From: Actinomycetota bacterium
Lineage (GTDB): Bacteria > Actinomycetota > Rubrobacteria > Rubrobacterales > Rubrobacteraceae
Assembly: GCA_902810695.1 (NCBI GenBank)
Contig: CADDYV010000008.1
Coordinates: 33,719-97,718 of the forward strand
DNA: 64,000 nucleotides
Reading direction: 5' to 3'
The notes beneath the pieces are model-generated. The model saw only the letters and a program-made list of their open reading frames with translations, did not search any database and had not been told where the DNA came from. The first letter of the stretch is position 1; every line of letters begins with the position of its first letter. A program made the position numbers and the translations under genes. Below are positions 24,470 through 34,227 of the stretch, piece after piece.

Positions 24470-25281
24470 CGACCGCGATCGTAACGGATTCGACTACGAG
24501 CCTGCCGCCGGGTGTACGCGAACGTCCCGATGTTCGCATGGTTCCCTTGAGCTTTCGCTTCGGCTCCGAGACCTACCGGGACAAGGTGGACATGACCAGC
24601 GAGGAGTTCTATGAACGCCTGAAGACTACGAAGGTTTTTCCGACGACTTCCCAGCCGCCAGCCGGGGCCTTCGTCGAAACCTACGAGGCTCTGGATGCCT
24701 ACGACGACATCCTGGTCCTGACCATCTCCCGGAAACTCAGCGGAACCTACGACTCGGCGGTTTCCGCAGCAGAGATGGTGGACAGGCCGATAGAGGTCGT
24801 GGATTCCAGGAGCGCAGAGGTGGGGGCCGGGTTGATCCTGCTGGAGGCGCTTCGTGTCGTGGATGAAGGCGGAGAATTCAAGGACGTCCGGCGGGCGGTG
24901 GAGGCTGCGATCCGGCGATCTAAAGCGTTTTTCGCGGTGGGTACGCTGGAGTATCTGCAGAGGAGCGGCCGGATCGGGCGGGCGCGGAGGCTTTTGGGGA
25001 CGGCGCTCGACATCCGCCCGGTCCTGGCTATCGAAGACGGGGAGATAGTTCCTCACAAGCGCATCCGGGGGCGCAAACGCCAGATGGCGGCGATCGTCGA
25101 GCAAGTGAAGCCGGTAGCGGAAGAAGGCCGGCCGCTCTATTTCGGGCACGTGGCAGCATCCGAGGAATTGCGGAACTTGATGGATGCGATCGGGGTTGAG
25201 GGAGAGAGGCTCGTATCCGAGATAGGCGGCGTGGTCGGATGCCACGTCGGGCCGGGAACGTATGGCGTCGCCCATCTCTGA
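24466..25281 (+). CDS. DegV family fatty acid-binding protein (FakB-like)
   Basis: A 271-residue DegV protein. It begins TTAIVTDSTTSLPPG and continues with TTSQPPAGAFVETYE and LTISRKLSGTYDSA, the segments that line the fatty-acid carboxylate site in this family. The C-terminus ends GCHVGPGTYGVA, also typical. It presents fatty acid to FakA encoded upstream. The GTG overlaps the fakA stop, and its own end overlaps recG by 20 bases. Confidence 0.92.
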   Translation: MTTAIVTDSTTSLPPGVRERPDVRMVPLSFRFGSETYRDKVDMTSEEFYERLKTTKVFPTTSQPPAGAFVETYEALDAYDDILVLTISRKLSGTYDSAVSAAEMVDRPIEVVDSRSAEVGAGLILLEALRVVDEGGEFKDVRRAVEAAIRRSKAFFAVGTLEYLQRSGRIGRARRLLGTALDIRPVLAIEDGEIVPHKRIRGRKRQMAAIVEQVKPVAEEGRPLYFGHVAASEELRNLMDAIGVEGERLVSEIGGVVGCHVGPGTYGVAHL

Positions 25282-27409
25282 GGTGCGAACAGAACGACGG
25301 CTCCCGCGACGCACGACCTTCTCTGAGTTGCGCGCGCGTCCGGCTACGGATCTTCCGGGCGTGGGACCCAGGATAGAGAAGGCTCTGGAAGAGCTAGGGA
25401 TATCGTCCCTCGCGGACCTCATCTCGCACTACCCCTCGCGCCACGAAGACCTCTCTAACGTGAAGAGTATCTCCGATCTGCGCGTCGGGGAGAGGGCGAC
25501 GATCGTGGCGAGGGTCGTAAGCACCCGGCCCGTAGGCCGTCCGGTGAGGGGCCGTACGCCGGGTTTTTCGGTCCAGCTCTACGACGGCACGGGCTACATT
25601 CCGGCTATCGTCTGGGGACGCAACTGGCTTCTGGGCCAGCTCGTCGAGGACACGCGGGTGATGGTTTCGGGCGAGGTGCAGCGCCGCTACGGAATACAAT
25701 TGGTCGCGAAAGCCGTCGAGGTCATGGATGATGCGCCCGATGACTCTAACGGCAGCCCCCATGCGGGCCGGTTCGTGCCCGTCTACCCGGTAAACAAGGG
25801 TATCCAGGCGAGGAGGATGCGGACCCTGATCCACCGGGCCCTCGACGAAGCCGGGCGTATCCTGGACCCGCTTCCGGCGGAGATGCTGGCGCATCTGGGG
25901 CTGCCGAGCCTGCACGACGCCATCCACGAGGTCCATTTTCCTACTGACCGCAGACATCTCAAGAGCGCCACGCGCCGGCTCGTCTTTCACGAGTTGTTCC
26001 TGATCCAGACCGGCCTCGCCGTGCGCAAGGCACGCATGGAGCGCACCGAAACCGGGCGGAGCCACGAAGGAGACGGGCGCCTGCTCAACCCTTATTTCAA
26101 GAGCCTATCTTTCTCGCTGACCGGAGCCCAGGAACGGGTGATAGAAGAGGTGCTCGCCGATATGCGCTCCGAGAGGCCGATGCGGAGGCTGGTGCAGGGC
26201 GATGTCGGGAGCGGCAAGACGGTTGTCGCGGTAGCGGCGCTGCTTACGGCGGTAGAGTCCGGGGGGCAGGGCGCGCTCATGGCTCCGACGGAGGTTCTGG
26301 CTGAGCAGCACTACCTATCGGTCTCGGCGGCGCTCGTGGAGCTTCCCGTGAAGGTAGTTTTGATCACCGGTTCGCAGAGCGCGGCGGAGCGGCGCGAGGT
26401 GCTGGAGGCAATAAAAAGCGGCGAGGCGCACGTGGTGATCGGAACGCACGCCCTGATCCAGAAGGAGGTAGAGTTTCGCGACCTCTCGCTGGCAGTTGTA
26501 GACGAGCAGCACCGCTTCGGGGTTGCCCAGAGGGCTGTGTTCAAAGAGAAGGCGGCCACTACCCCGGACACGCTGGTGATGACCGCAACCCCGATCCCGC
26601 GGACTCTCTCGCTGACCCTGTATGGCGACCTCGAAGTCTCGGTGATAGATGAGCTTCCGCCCGGAAGAAAGCCCGTAGACACCCGGCTGGTGGAGCCGAC
26701 GGGCCGGCAGGAGGCGTATGAAGCGGTACGTGAGGAGTTGGAAGAGGGACGGCAGGCGTTTGTGATCTGCCCCCTCGTAGAAGAGTCCGAGGCTCTGGAG
26801 GACGTGCGGGCGGTCGAGGAACTGCACGAGGAGCTTTCGGAGGATATCTTCCCGGAGCGCAGGGTCGGGCTCCTGCACGGGCGGATGAAGGCGGAGGAGA
26901 AGCGCGAGGTGATGACCGCATTCCGCGGTGGGGAGGTGGAGGTGCTCGCTTCGACGAATGTGGTCGAGGTGGGGGTGGACGTGCCCAACGCAAGCGTCAT
27001 CGTGATCGAAGGTGCCGAACGTTTCGGGCTTTCGCAGCTCCACCAGCTTCGCGGCAGGGTCTGCCGGGGACTGCACCCGCCGAAGTGCTTCCTGATCGGG
27101 ACCCCCAAAACCGAAGATTCCGAGAGCCGCCTCGAAGCACTCTGCGAGTACCAGGATGGCTTCAAGCTATCCGAGGTGGATCTCGCCATCCGGGGTGAGG
27201 GAACGCTCTTCGGGAGTCGCCAGAGCGGGATGCCGGACCTCAAAGTGGCCAAACTTCTCAGGGACATAGACATCCTGATTGAGGCCCGGCGGGAAGCTTT
27301 CGAACTGGCGGCGAAAGACGCCCGGCTCCGCAAGCCTGAGCACCGCCCACTGCGGCGCGAGGTCAGGGAGCTTCTGGGTGAGAACGTGGAGTGGCTCTTT
27401 AGGGAGTAG
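25262..27409 (+). CDS. recG: ATP-dependent DNA helicase RecG
   Basis: A 715-residue branch-migrating helicase acting on stalled forks and Holliday junctions. The N-terminus holds a helix-hairpin-helix-like DLPGVGPRIEKALEELGI and the wedge/OB domain (about residues 75-160). The helicase part has Walker A QGDVGSGKT, DEQHRFGVAQR as the DExH box, TATPIPRTL, and QLRGRVCRGLHP as motif VI, with the TRG region after. The ATG lies inside the end of the DegV gene. Confidence 0.96.
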   Translation: MASPISEVRTERRLPRRTTFSELRARPATDLPGVGPRIEKALEELGISSLADLISHYPSRHEDLSNVKSISDLRVGERATIVARVVSTRPVGRPVRGRTPGFSVQLYDGTGYIPAIVWGRNWLLGQLVEDTRVMVSGEVQRRYGIQLVAKAVEVMDDAPDDSNGSPHAGRFVPVYPVNKGIQARRMRTLIHRALDEAGRILDPLPAEMLAHLGLPSLHDAIHEVHFPTDRRHLKSATRRLVFHELFLIQTGLAVRKARMERTETGRSHEGDGRLLNPYFKSLSFSLTGAQERVIEEVLADMRSERPMRRLVQGDVGSGKTVVAVAALLTAVESGGQGALMAPTEVLAEQHYLSVSAALVELPVKVVLITGSQSAAERREVLEAIKSGEAHVVIGTHALIQKEVEFRDLSLAVVDEQHRFGVAQRAVFKEKAATTPDTLVMTATPIPRTLSLTLYGDLEVSVIDELPPGRKPVDTRLVEPTGRQEAYEAVREELEEGRQAFVICPLVEESEALEDVRAVEELHEELSEDIFPERRVGLLHGRMKAEEKREVMTAFRGGEVEVLASTNVVEVGVDVPNASVIVIEGAERFGLSQLHQLRGRVCRGLHPPKCFLIGTPKTEDSESRLEALCEYQDGFKLSEVDLAIRGEGTLFGSRQSGMPDLKVAKLLRDIDILIEARREAFELAAKDARLRKPEHRPLRREVRELLGENVEWLFRE

Positions 27410-27415
27410 CTGGTT

Positions 27416-27964
27416 TTGAGGATCGTGGCCGGCGAAGCGCGTGGTGTACGCCTCGCCCCGGTTCCCAGAGGCGTGAGACCAACCTCGGATCGGGTGCGGG
27501 AAGGTCTGTTCAACGCCCTGGGACAGTTCTTCGATGGGGGAGAGGTCCTGGATCTCTACGCGGGAACGGGGGCTTTGGGGATAGAGGCCCTGAGCCGCGG
27601 CTGCGAGCGTTGCACCTTCGTAGAGCGGAGTGGCCGGGCGCTCTCCACGATCCGGGAGAACCTCAAGAGGACGCGCTTTGAGGGGAGGGCGGAGCTTGTG
27701 AGGGGAGACGTGAAGAACGTTCTGGAGAAGCTGGTTGCGAGCGGGTGGACCTACGATTTGATATTCGCCGATCCGCCATATAGAATCGCCCAAACAGAGG
27801 TAGATGAAGTTCTGGCGCAGCTTGGCGCTCTGCTCGCGTCCGGTGGCCGGGCCGTAATCGAGCGAGGCGAAACTCTGGCGGGGGAAACAGAACACAAGAA
27901 AGGCGATACGCGCCACTACGGTGGCACGGTAGTAACCATCTTCGAGAAGTCTGAGCTTTTGTGA
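27416..27964 (+). CDS. rsmD: 16S rRNA (guanine966-N2)-methyltransferase RsmD
   Basis: A 182-residue class I methyltransferase that modifies G966 of 16S rRNA. It shows RIVAGEARG at the start, RPTSDRVREGLFNAL, the SAM loop VLDLYAGTGALGIEALSRG and the catalytic motif DPPY. The TTG start is 6 bases after recG. Its stop overlaps the coaD start. The rsmD-coaD pair is widespread. Confidence 0.95.
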   Translation: MRIVAGEARGVRLAPVPRGVRPTSDRVREGLFNALGQFFDGGEVLDLYAGTGALGIEALSRGCERCTFVERSGRALSTIRENLKRTRFEGRAELVRGDVKNVLEKLVASGWTYDLIFADPPYRIAQTEVDEVLAQLGALLASGGRAVIERGETLAGETEHKKGDTRHYGGTVVTIFEKSELL

Positions 27965-28458
27965 TGAATGTAGCGGTTTGTCCTGGCAGCTTTGACCCTG
28001 TTACCGCAGGGCATGTGGATGTGATCCGCCGCGCCTCGAAGATCTTCGACCACGTGGTCATCGCCGTCGGCAGCAATCTACGCAAGGAACCGAGGCTCTC
28101 GGCTGCGGAGAGGGCGCGGCTCGTGGAGAAGGTAACCGCTGGGATAGAGAATGTTTCGGTGGAGGTGATGGAAGGACTGCTGGTCGAGTTTGCCCGCGAG
28201 CGGGGGGCGTGTGTGATCGTCAAGGGGCTCAGGGCGGTCTCGGACTTCGAGTCGGAGTTCGAGCAGGCGCAGCTCAACCGGACGCTTTACCCGGAGCTCG
28301 AGACGGTTTTTATCATGTCGGCGGCGGAGCACAGCTTCCTGTCGTCAAGCGCCGTCAGGGAGATCGCGAGCTTCGGCGGGAGCCTGCGGGGGCTGGTGCC
28401 GGATGAGATACTAGAGGTAGTCCAGGAAGTGTATTGCAGAAAGGGCGACCGAGCGTAG
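27964..28458 (+). CDS. coaD: Phosphopantetheine adenylyltransferase
   Basis: A 164-residue nucleotidyltransferase for the penultimate step of coenzyme A synthesis. It has VCPGSFDPVTAGHVDVIRR with the HxGH-like TAGH, VKGLRAVSDFESEFEQAQLN and the C-terminal FLSSSAVREIASFGG. The start is the ATG at 27964, sharing one base with the rsmD stop; a GTG one codon earlier is equally possible. Confidence 0.95.
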   Translation: MNVAVCPGSFDPVTAGHVDVIRRASKIFDHVVIAVGSNLRKEPRLSAAERARLVEKVTAGIENVSVEVMEGLLVEFARERGACVIVKGLRAVSDFESEFEQAQLNRTLYPELETVFIMSAAEHSFLSSSAVREIASFGGSLRGLVPDEILEVVQEVYCRKGDRA

Positions 28459-28486
28459 AGGCGAACGACAGAGGTAGGTTTTCAAA

Positions 28487-28942
28487 ATGGACGTACTGGT
28501 GCTCATAGACAGGTTGGAAGAACTGGTAGAGGAAGCGCGAAGCTTCCCCGGCTTCGGCAACACGGCGATGGTAGATCGGGAGGCGGCTTTCGACCTGATA
28601 GACCAGATGCGCCAGACGATCCCCGAGGAACTCAAGCAGGCGCGCTGGATCGTCAAGGAGCGCCAGGCGATGCTCGATGAGGCTCGTAACGAGAGCGACC
28701 GCATCGTCAAGCAGGCTCAGGAGGAGGCCGAGAAAATAGTCTCCGAAGAGGAAGTCCTCAAGATCGCCGAGAAGCGTAGCCAGGAGATCATGGAGGACGC
28801 CCGCCGCAGGGAGCGGGAGATTCGCTTGGGCGCCGAGGACTACGCCGACGAGGTTCTGGCGAACCTCGAAGACAACCTCTCCAAGCTCCTCGAAGCCGTC
28901 CAGCGGGGTCGCTCGAAGCTCCAGGGCGTTCAGGAAGAGTAG
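28487..28942 (+). CDS. Coiled-coil protein, DivIVA/SepIVA-like
   Basis: A 151-residue highly charged protein. After a short hydrophobic start (MDVLVLIDRLEELVEEA) residues about 50-145 are a continuous heptad-rich coiled coil. Mycobacteria have the DivIVA-like septation factor SepIVA next to the DUF177 gene and rnc, and related proteins are often labelled as V-type ATPase subunit H-like. Here it sits between coaD and DUF177-rpmF, so a role in cell envelope or division is a reasonable inference, not shown by sequence alone. Residue composition could also give spurious resemblance. Confidence 0.65.
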   Translation: MDVLVLIDRLEELVEEARSFPGFGNTAMVDREAAFDLIDQMRQTIPEELKQARWIVKERQAMLDEARNESDRIVKQAQEEAEKIVSEEEVLKIAEKRSQEIMEDARRREREIRLGAEDYADEVLANLEDNLSKLLEAVQRGRSKLQGVQEE

Positions 28943-28958
28943 AGTAAAATAGGTTTCT

Positions 28959-29417
28959 ATGGATACTTTAATACCCCTCAAGCGCCCCGGCGCGCAAGTC
29001 GGGGACTATTATGAAGTGGAAGCGAAGTTCGTGGTCGAACCTTTCGATCTCTACGGGCGTCACCACGAGGTTGCGGAGGCCAGAGCGCACGTCGGCGTGA
29101 CCCGCGTCTCCGAAGGGGTGCATCTGGACGTGAGTGTGGTGGCTACCGTACAGACTACGTGCGACAGGACGCTGGAGCCGGTAGAGTTGAACCTGGAGTT
29201 CGGAGACTCGGAGTATCTTCGCGGAGCCAGGAACCGGGAGCTATCGGTCGAGGACTGGGCACTCGACCTGACGCGCTACACGCGAAGGGCTCTCCCCACC
29301 GAGGTTCCCATGCAGGTCTTTGCGCCCGGTACGGAACCCATCCAGCCGGTGAAAGATGAGGATGAGATAGATCCGCGCTGGCGAGGACTCAACGATCTGT
29401 TCGCTTCCGGTTTTTAA
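28959..29417 (+). CDS. DUF177 family protein (YceD-like)
   Basis: A 152-residue protein of the DUF177 family, which lies directly upstream of rpmF in most bacteria and has been linked to 23S rRNA maturation in plants and bacteria. Recognisable parts are DVSVVATVQTTCDRTLEPVE and the acidic end IQPVKDEDEIDPRWRGLNDL. One cysteine (CDR) is kept from the usual conserved motif. The ATG at 28959 has no strong ribosome site. Confidence 0.85.
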   Translation: MDTLIPLKRPGAQVGDYYEVEAKFVVEPFDLYGRHHEVAEARAHVGVTRVSEGVHLDVSVVATVQTTCDRTLEPVELNLEFGDSEYLRGARNRELSVEDWALDLTRYTRRALPTEVPMQVFAPGTEPIQPVKDEDEIDPRWRGLNDLFASGF

Positions 29418-29447
29418 GCTATCGTTGTTGGATCAGGAGGTATTCTC

Positions 29448-29633
29448 ATGGCTGTACCGAAGAAAAAGACCTCGCACGCTCGCCGGGACAGGCGGCGTGC
29501 GCACCACGCGCTAAAGAGCGCGAACCTGGTTGCCTGCCCGAACTGCGGCTCTCCGCACGTTCCGCACCGGGTGTGCCCTGAATGCGGCTACTATAAGGGG
29601 CGCACTGCGGTTATCGTGGAGCCTACCGGGTAA
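29448..29633 (+). CDS. rpmF: Ribosomal protein bL32 (zinc-binding form)
   Basis: A 61-residue large-subunit protein starting [20 protein letters not shown]. It has a four-cysteine zinc site: CPNC and CPEC. The ATG has a strong AGGAGG site. It heads the fatty acid synthesis genes, as in many bacteria. Confidence 0.97.
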   Translation: MAVPKKKTSHARRDRRRAHHALKSANLVACPNCGSPHVPHRVCPECGYYKGRTAVIVEPTG

Positions 29634-29663
29634 GGCGGAGAGCCCCGGACACCACATACTTTC

Positions 29664-30677
29664 GTGCGGATCGCCGTAGACGCCCTCGGTGGAGATAACG
29701 CGCCCGATGAGGTGATCGCCGGGGCGCTCGCCGCTGCGAGAGAGCTTGCGCAGGATGAGATCTTTCTCGTCGGCGACCGGGAGGTTGTTGAGAACGCAGC
29801 CGCCTCTGATGCTCCCGGAAACGTTGCCTGGCGGGAAGCCAGCGGCGCTATCGGGATGGACGAAGAGCCGGCGAGCGCGTTAAGAGCCAATCCCGAGTCC
29901 AGCGTGGCCGTCTGCGCCCGGATGTTGCGCGAGGGAGAGGCAGAAGCGCTGTTCTCTGCTGGGAACACCGGGGCGACGGTAGCGGCGACGCTGATGTGGG
30001 CGGGACGTATCCGGGGATGCCGGAGGCCCGCAATCGCAACGGTCATACCCTTCCCGAAGCCGGTATTGCTCCTGGACGTGGGGGCTACCATCCACTGCAG
30101 GCCACAGGATCTCCTGAATTTCGCTATCCTTGGCGGCGTGTTCGCGGAGCGTTACTTCGACATCGGCGGGAAGGCGCGGGTTGGTCTCGTCAACGTCGGC
30201 GAGGAACCTGGCAAGGGAAGCGACCTTGCCAAAGAGGCTCACCGGATGATGTGCGAGTCGGAGGACGTGCGCTTCGTGGGAAACGTTGAGGGAAGAGATA
30301 TCGGGAGCGGGGTGGCCGATGTGCTGGTAACCGACGGCTTTACCGGCAACGTCATGCTAAAGACGGCAGAAGGCGTCTCGCGGGAGATCCTGGATCTGGT
30401 ACGCTCCGCTATGACCGGTGATTTTCTGAGCAAACTTGCTGCGGGTGTTCTGAGGCGGCGGTTGCTCGAAGTAAGGGATCTCGTAGATCCGGAGAACTAC
30501 GGCGGCTCCTTCCTGCTAGGGGTCAGGGGCGTGGTGGTGATCGGACACGGCAACTCCCGGGCCCGCGGCGTCGAGAATGCCCTGCTCGGCATCTCCAGGA
30601 CGGGAGCCGGGCTTCTAAGAGATCTTGAGAATACCATCAAGGATTCAGGCGCTGCATCCGCAGGGGAAACTACTTGA
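29664..30677 (+). CDS. plsX: Phosphate acyltransferase PlsX
   Basis: A 337-residue enzyme that makes acyl-phosphate from acyl-ACP for phospholipid synthesis. It opens [21 protein letters not shown] and carries [42 protein letters not shown] and [12 protein letters not shown], all family signatures. The GTG start has no obvious strong ribosome site. Its end overlaps the fabH TTG start by four bases. Confidence 0.95.
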   Translation: MRIAVDALGGDNAPDEVIAGALAAARELAQDEIFLVGDREVVENAAASDAPGNVAWREASGAIGMDEEPASALRANPESSVAVCARMLREGEAEALFSAGNTGATVAATLMWAGRIRGCRRPAIATVIPFPKPVLLLDVGATIHCRPQDLLNFAILGGVFAERYFDIGGKARVGLVNVGEEPGKGSDLAKEAHRMMCESEDVRFVGNVEGRDIGSGVADVLVTDGFTGNVMLKTAEGVSREILDLVRSAMTGDFLSKLAAGVLRRRLLEVRDLVDPENYGGSFLLGVRGVVVIGHGNSRARGVENALLGISRTGAGLLRDLENTIKDSGAASAGETT

Positions 30678-31621
30678 ACGGCGTGCCGGTAGGGAGGATC
30701 GTGGGCGTAGGGCGCGCTCTGGGCAGCCGGGTGGTGACCAATGAGGATCTCGAACGCAACCTCAACACCAGTGGCGAGTGGATCGTCTCGCGTACCGGCA
30801 TCAAAGAGCGCCGTTTCGTCACCGAGGAAGAGAGCTGCGTAACGCTCGCCGTTACGGCTGCGAAGCGGGCGCTGGAACATGCCCGACTCGATGGAGGGGC
30901 GATGGATCTCATCCTCTGCGCCACCTCGACCAATCCAGAGTCCATGCCTTCGGTGGCGTGTTTGATCGATCAGGCGGTAGACGCTCCTGGTGTCGGGGCG
31001 ATGGATATCTCTGCGGCCTGCGCCGGTTTTGCCTACGCTGCCTCGGTCGCATCCTCGATGCTGGAGAGTGGCCTGGCGAACACAGTCCTGCTCGTCGGCG
31101 TTGACGCGATGACCACCATCGTAGACCCTCGGGACAGGGCCACGAGCATCATTTTCGGCGATGGCGCGGGAGCTGTAGTCCTCGAGCGCGGAGACGGCAA
31201 ATCGGGATTCGTGGACCATATCCTCGGCGCTGACGGCGGGCTTGCTCCTCTCGGACGTGCCGGTCACCCCGGAGATAACCACAAGCTCTATCAGAACGGG
31301 CGTGAAGTATTCAAGTTCGCCGTCAAGATGTTTCCCGAGATGGTCGAGAAGCTCCTCGCGCGTAACAGGATATCCCTCGAAGAAGTGCAGTACATCATCC
31401 CTCACCAGGCAAATGTACGCATAATACAGGCGGCTGCGAGAAAGCTGGACATACCGGAGGAGAGGATCGTGGTAAATGTAGACCGTTACGGGAATACCTC
31501 TGCGGCTTCCATCCCGATCTCGTATCCAGATATATACGAGAAACTGGAGCCTGGCCGCTACATCATCACCGTGGGCTTCGGTTTCGGGCTTACCTGGGCG
31601 GCGAACCTTTACAGGATCTGA
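30674..31621 (+). CDS. fabH: Beta-ketoacyl-ACP synthase III
   Basis: A 315-residue condensing enzyme that starts fatty acid chains from acyl-CoA and malonyl-ACP. The catalytic cysteine is in [12 protein letters not shown], the histidine in [10 protein letters not shown] and the asparagine in GNTSAASIP. The TTG start overlaps the plsX stop. In actinobacteria such enzymes often prefer branched primers, but the sequence alone does not settle that. Confidence 0.95.
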   Translation: MNGVPVGRIVGVGRALGSRVVTNEDLERNLNTSGEWIVSRTGIKERRFVTEEESCVTLAVTAAKRALEHARLDGGAMDLILCATSTNPESMPSVACLIDQAVDAPGVGAMDISAACAGFAYAASVASSMLESGLANTVLLVGVDAMTTIVDPRDRATSIIFGDGAGAVVLERGDGKSGFVDHILGADGGLAPLGRAGHPGDNHKLYQNGREVFKFAVKMFPEMVEKLLARNRISLEEVQYIIPHQANVRIIQAAARKLDIPEERIVVNVDRYGNTSAASIPISYPDIYEKLEPGRYIITVGFGFGLTWAANLYRI

Positions 31622-31624
31622 ACG

Positions 31625-32440
31625 GTGGCGGTGCGAAGAGCGATCGTTTTTCCCGGTCAGGGTACGGCGGGAGGAGAGATATCAGGCGAGGTCCGGGATA
31701 CGGTGCAGAGTTATATTGGCGAGGAAGAAGTACCTTACCAGCTCTCGGTATTCGCGCGTTCCGTTGATCTCTTCTACCGGCTGCGAGAGCGTGGCGTCGA
31801 AGTGGCGGCTGTGGCAGGACATTCGCTGGGAGAGTATGCTGCCGCACACGCCGCGGGCAGCCTGGGCCTGGAAGATGCAATAGGGCTCGTTGCGGAGAGA
31901 GACCGGCTGATGAGCGAGTCTTCCGAGCTTAATCCCGGGGTGATGGTTGCTGTGGTCGGGACGAATCCTGATGAAGTTGCTGCGGCTACTGAGGCAGAAG
32001 AAGGTGTCGTGGTGGCGGCGAACTTAAATACTCCGCGCCAGACGGTTATCTCCGGCGAGAAATTCGCGGTCAACGCTGTGGCAGAGCGGCTGGGGGGCAG
32101 GAAGATACCCTTGAGGGTGATTGGCGCGTTCCACTCGCCTCTGATGGCGGATGCTTCGGTAGGTATGGAGTGGTTGCTCGATGGCACCGATCTGTCTGAT
32201 CCCGAAATCCCCATGATAAGCGGGATAGACGGTTCTGTGCTGGAGAACGCCGAAGAGGTGCGTTCTGCGCTGAGAAAGCAGATGCTCTCGCCGGTCAGGT
32301 GGGTGGCGGTGATCGAGAGGTTGTCGAAGATTGGAGTGGAAGAGATCGTAGAGGCCGGAGAGGGAGGAACGCTCGTACGGATGCTGAGAGATTTTGACGT
32401 GAAGATAAAAGGCCGGAAGGCGGAGGAGCTTCTCTCGTGA
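31625..32440 (+). CDS. fabD: Malonyl-CoA:ACP transacylase (short N-terminal form)
   Basis: A 271-residue FabD that loads malonyl groups on ACP. The nucleophile Ser67 is in GHSLGEY, the partner histidine in FHSPLM, and the N-terminal FPGQGT is present. The usual stretch between FPGQGS and the active site is about 25 residues shorter than in E. coli FabD (Ser92). The order fabH-fabD-fabZ-fabG with overlapping starts and stops supports an active gene. Confidence 0.92.
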   Translation: MAVRRAIVFPGQGTAGGEISGEVRDTVQSYIGEEEVPYQLSVFARSVDLFYRLRERGVEVAAVAGHSLGEYAAAHAAGSLGLEDAIGLVAERDRLMSESSELNPGVMVAVVGTNPDEVAAATEAEEGVVVAANLNTPRQTVISGEKFAVNAVAERLGGRKIPLRVIGAFHSPLMADASVGMEWLLDGTDLSDPEIPMISGIDGSVLENAEEVRSALRKQMLSPVRWVAVIERLSKIGVEEIVEAGEGGTLVRMLRDFDVKIKGRKAEELLS

Positions 32441-32886
32441 AGCTGCCGTTGGGCCCGAAGGAGATCCGGGATCTCATACCGCACCGCTACCCTTTCTTGC
32501 TGGTGGACAGGATCGAGGAGCTGGAGCCGGGTGTGCGGGTGGCGGGCATCAAGAACGTGACCCAGAACGAGCCCTTCTTCCAGGGGCATTTCCCGGACTA
32601 CCCGGTGATGCCAGGGGTTTTGATCGTGGAGGCGATGGCCCAGGTAGGGGCTGTGGGCGTCATGGCGAACGAGGAGTATCGGGGTAAACTCGCGCTCTTC
32701 GCCGGGATAGACGGCGTCCGTTTCCGGCGGCAGGTCGTGCCGGGAGATGTGTTGAGGATGGAGGTCGAGATATCGCGCCTCAGAGGCCGCGTGGGGCGTG
32801 GCAAGGGTAGAGCCGAAGTGAACGGTCAAATAGCATGTGAGGGGGAGTTGATGTTCGCTTTCGCAGAAAAGGTGCAGGAGCTGTGA
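32437..32886 (+). CDS. fabZ: 3-hydroxyacyl-ACP dehydratase FabZ
   Basis: A 149-residue hot-dog-fold dehydratase. It has [13 protein letters not shown], the catalytic histidine in [16 protein letters not shown] and the glutamate in VEAMAQ. The GTG overlaps the fabD stop and the stop overlaps fabG. It removes water in the third step of each elongation cycle. Confidence 0.96.
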   Translation: MKLPLGPKEIRDLIPHRYPFLLVDRIEELEPGVRVAGIKNVTQNEPFFQGHFPDYPVMPGVLIVEAMAQVGAVGVMANEEYRGKLALFAGIDGVRFRRQVVPGDVLRMEVEISRLRGRVGRGKGRAEVNGQIACEGELMFAFAEKVQEL

Positions 32887-33632
32887 TCGAGCGCGGACGA
32901 GTAGCCGTCGTAACCGGTGGCAGCCGGGGTATAGGCCGCGCCATCGCCTTTCGACTTGCGGCGGAAGGTGCAAACGTGGCGATCTGCTACCGTTCTGACG
33001 ATGCGGCGGCGGAGGAAACTGCAAGAGCGATTCGTGACGCAGAGGATCTACAGTGCGAACTCTTCAAGGGTGATGTGGCCTCACCGGAGGATGTGAAAGC
33101 GCTCTTCAACGGCGTACACGAGATGTTTGGGCGGGTAGACATTCTGGTCAACAACGCCGGGACCACACGGGACAACATCATGCTCAGGATGAAGGAGCAG
33201 GACTTCGACGAGGTTCTGCGGACCAACCTCAAGGGAACCTACCTCTGCACCCAGGCTGCTTTGAGGCCGATGGTACGCGCCCGCTGGGGACGTATAGTGA
33301 ACATCAGCTCGGTTGTGGGATTGGTGGGGAATGCCGGGCAGGCCAACTACGCAGCTTCGAAGGCAGGTGTGATCGGGTTTACCAAAAGCGTGGCGCGCGA
33401 GGTCGCCCAGCGGGGCATTACGGCGAACGTCGTGGCTCCGGGTTACGTGGAGACGGAGCTTACCGGGAAGCTTCCCGACAAGGTCAAAGACCAGATCCGT
33501 CAGCAAGTCCCGACGGGACGGTTCGCCGAGGCAGAAGAGGTAGCCGATGCGGTGGCATTTCTTGCGGGAGAAGCTGCCGGATACATCACCGGACAGACCA
33601 TAGCCATTGATGGCGGGATGACCATGCAATAA
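32883..33632 (+). CDS. fabG: 3-oxoacyl-ACP reductase FabG
   Basis: A 249-residue short-chain dehydrogenase. The NADP loop is [10 protein letters not shown], followed by [14 protein letters not shown] and the Ser-Tyr-Lys site in [20 protein letters not shown]. It ends AIDGGMTMQ, the classic FabG terminus. The GTG overlaps the fabZ stop. It reduces beta-ketoacyl-ACP in each cycle. Confidence 0.96.
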   Translation: MIERGRVAVVTGGSRGIGRAIAFRLAAEGANVAICYRSDDAAAEETARAIRDAEDLQCELFKGDVASPEDVKALFNGVHEMFGRVDILVNNAGTTRDNIMLRMKEQDFDEVLRTNLKGTYLCTQAALRPMVRARWGRIVNISSVVGLVGNAGQANYAASKAGVIGFTKSVAREVAQRGITANVVAPGYVETELTGKLPDKVKDQIRQQVPTGRFAEAEEVADAVAFLAGEAAGYITGQTIAIDGGMTMQ

Positions 33633-33800
33633 GGTGTTGCGTGCGGACTAGCCCAAAAAGTGACTCCATTATGATGGCGGTCTGTTTGCTCATGGAAGGT
33701 ATCCAGGGTAGGTTAAACCACACCTTCAGGGATAGGCCGTAAACGTATTCTGGGATACCAAATTTGACGCCAGACTTTGATACAAACGCCGGAAGGCGAG

Positions 33801-34199
33801 TTGCCGAACACAAAACGCACCAGCCGACCAGCCCTACTGGTTCTTCTCGTTGGGGCCACCTTATCGGTAGCTTGTCTGGTTTGGTGTCCGTCGGGGATCA
33901 CCTCTTACAACAACGGCAAGGCGACAACTTCACTCGTCGTCAACTACTTTCCCGGCGGGCACCGGGCTTCGTTCGCCACAACTGCCGCCTGTGGTGTCGC
34001 GCCAGTAGCAGGGAACAGCTACGCCATTTACACCAGAGGTACACCAATGCTGGCTTATCCGGGTGTGTCTGCTACCATACGCACCTTGAGAATTCCCGCT
34101 GTTTGCGCGCATTGGCGGACGCATGTAGACTTGCGCGCACTGGACATATCGAATAGGGTATTTTGCGCTAGAGTAAGCTATCCTTGTGTGGGATTGTAA
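33801..34199 (+). CDS. Possible small exported or membrane-anchored protein of unknown function
   Basis: A 132-residue frame starting at TTG 33801 behind GGAAGGCGAG. It has a basic start ([10 protein letters not shown]), one hydrophobic segment (about residues 11-28) and a beta-rich remainder ([29 protein letters not shown]) with several cysteines. The layout faintly resembles DUF3592-type membrane-anchored domains, but I cannot assign it. GC content and codon use are lower than in the fab genes on either side, hinting at later insertion or decay. It may not be a true gene. Confidence 0.35.
   Translation: MPNTKRTSRPALLVLLVGATLSVACLVWCPSGITSYNNGKATTSLVVNYFPGGHRASFATTAACGVAPVAGNSYAIYTRGTPMLAYPGVSATIRTLRIPAVCAHWRTHVDLRALDISNRVFCARVSYPCVGL
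34131..34159 (+). promoter_or_regulatory. Candidate promoter for acpP-fabF
   Basis: TTGCGC (34131-34136), 17 bases, TAGGGT (34154-34159), about 70 bases before the acpP start. TAGGGT-like -10 boxes are common in actinobacteria. It suggests acpP-fabF-rnc can be transcribed separately from the fabHDZG block. Confidence 0.4.
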
Positions 34200-34227
34200 G
34201 AGAAGCAGAGCGTGCAAGGAGGGTTTA

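Noticed and set aside
28702..28760. RsiG-type c-di-GMP motif in the coiled-coil protein
   Set aside because: The spacing of Glu, Ser, Arg, Gln and Asp does not fit E-x3-S-x2-R-x3-Q-x3-D.
33764..34156. Alternative 130-residue frame overlapping the possible exported protein
   Set aside because: Polar low-order sequence without hydrophobic segment or ribosome site; the frame starting at 33801 is more protein-like.
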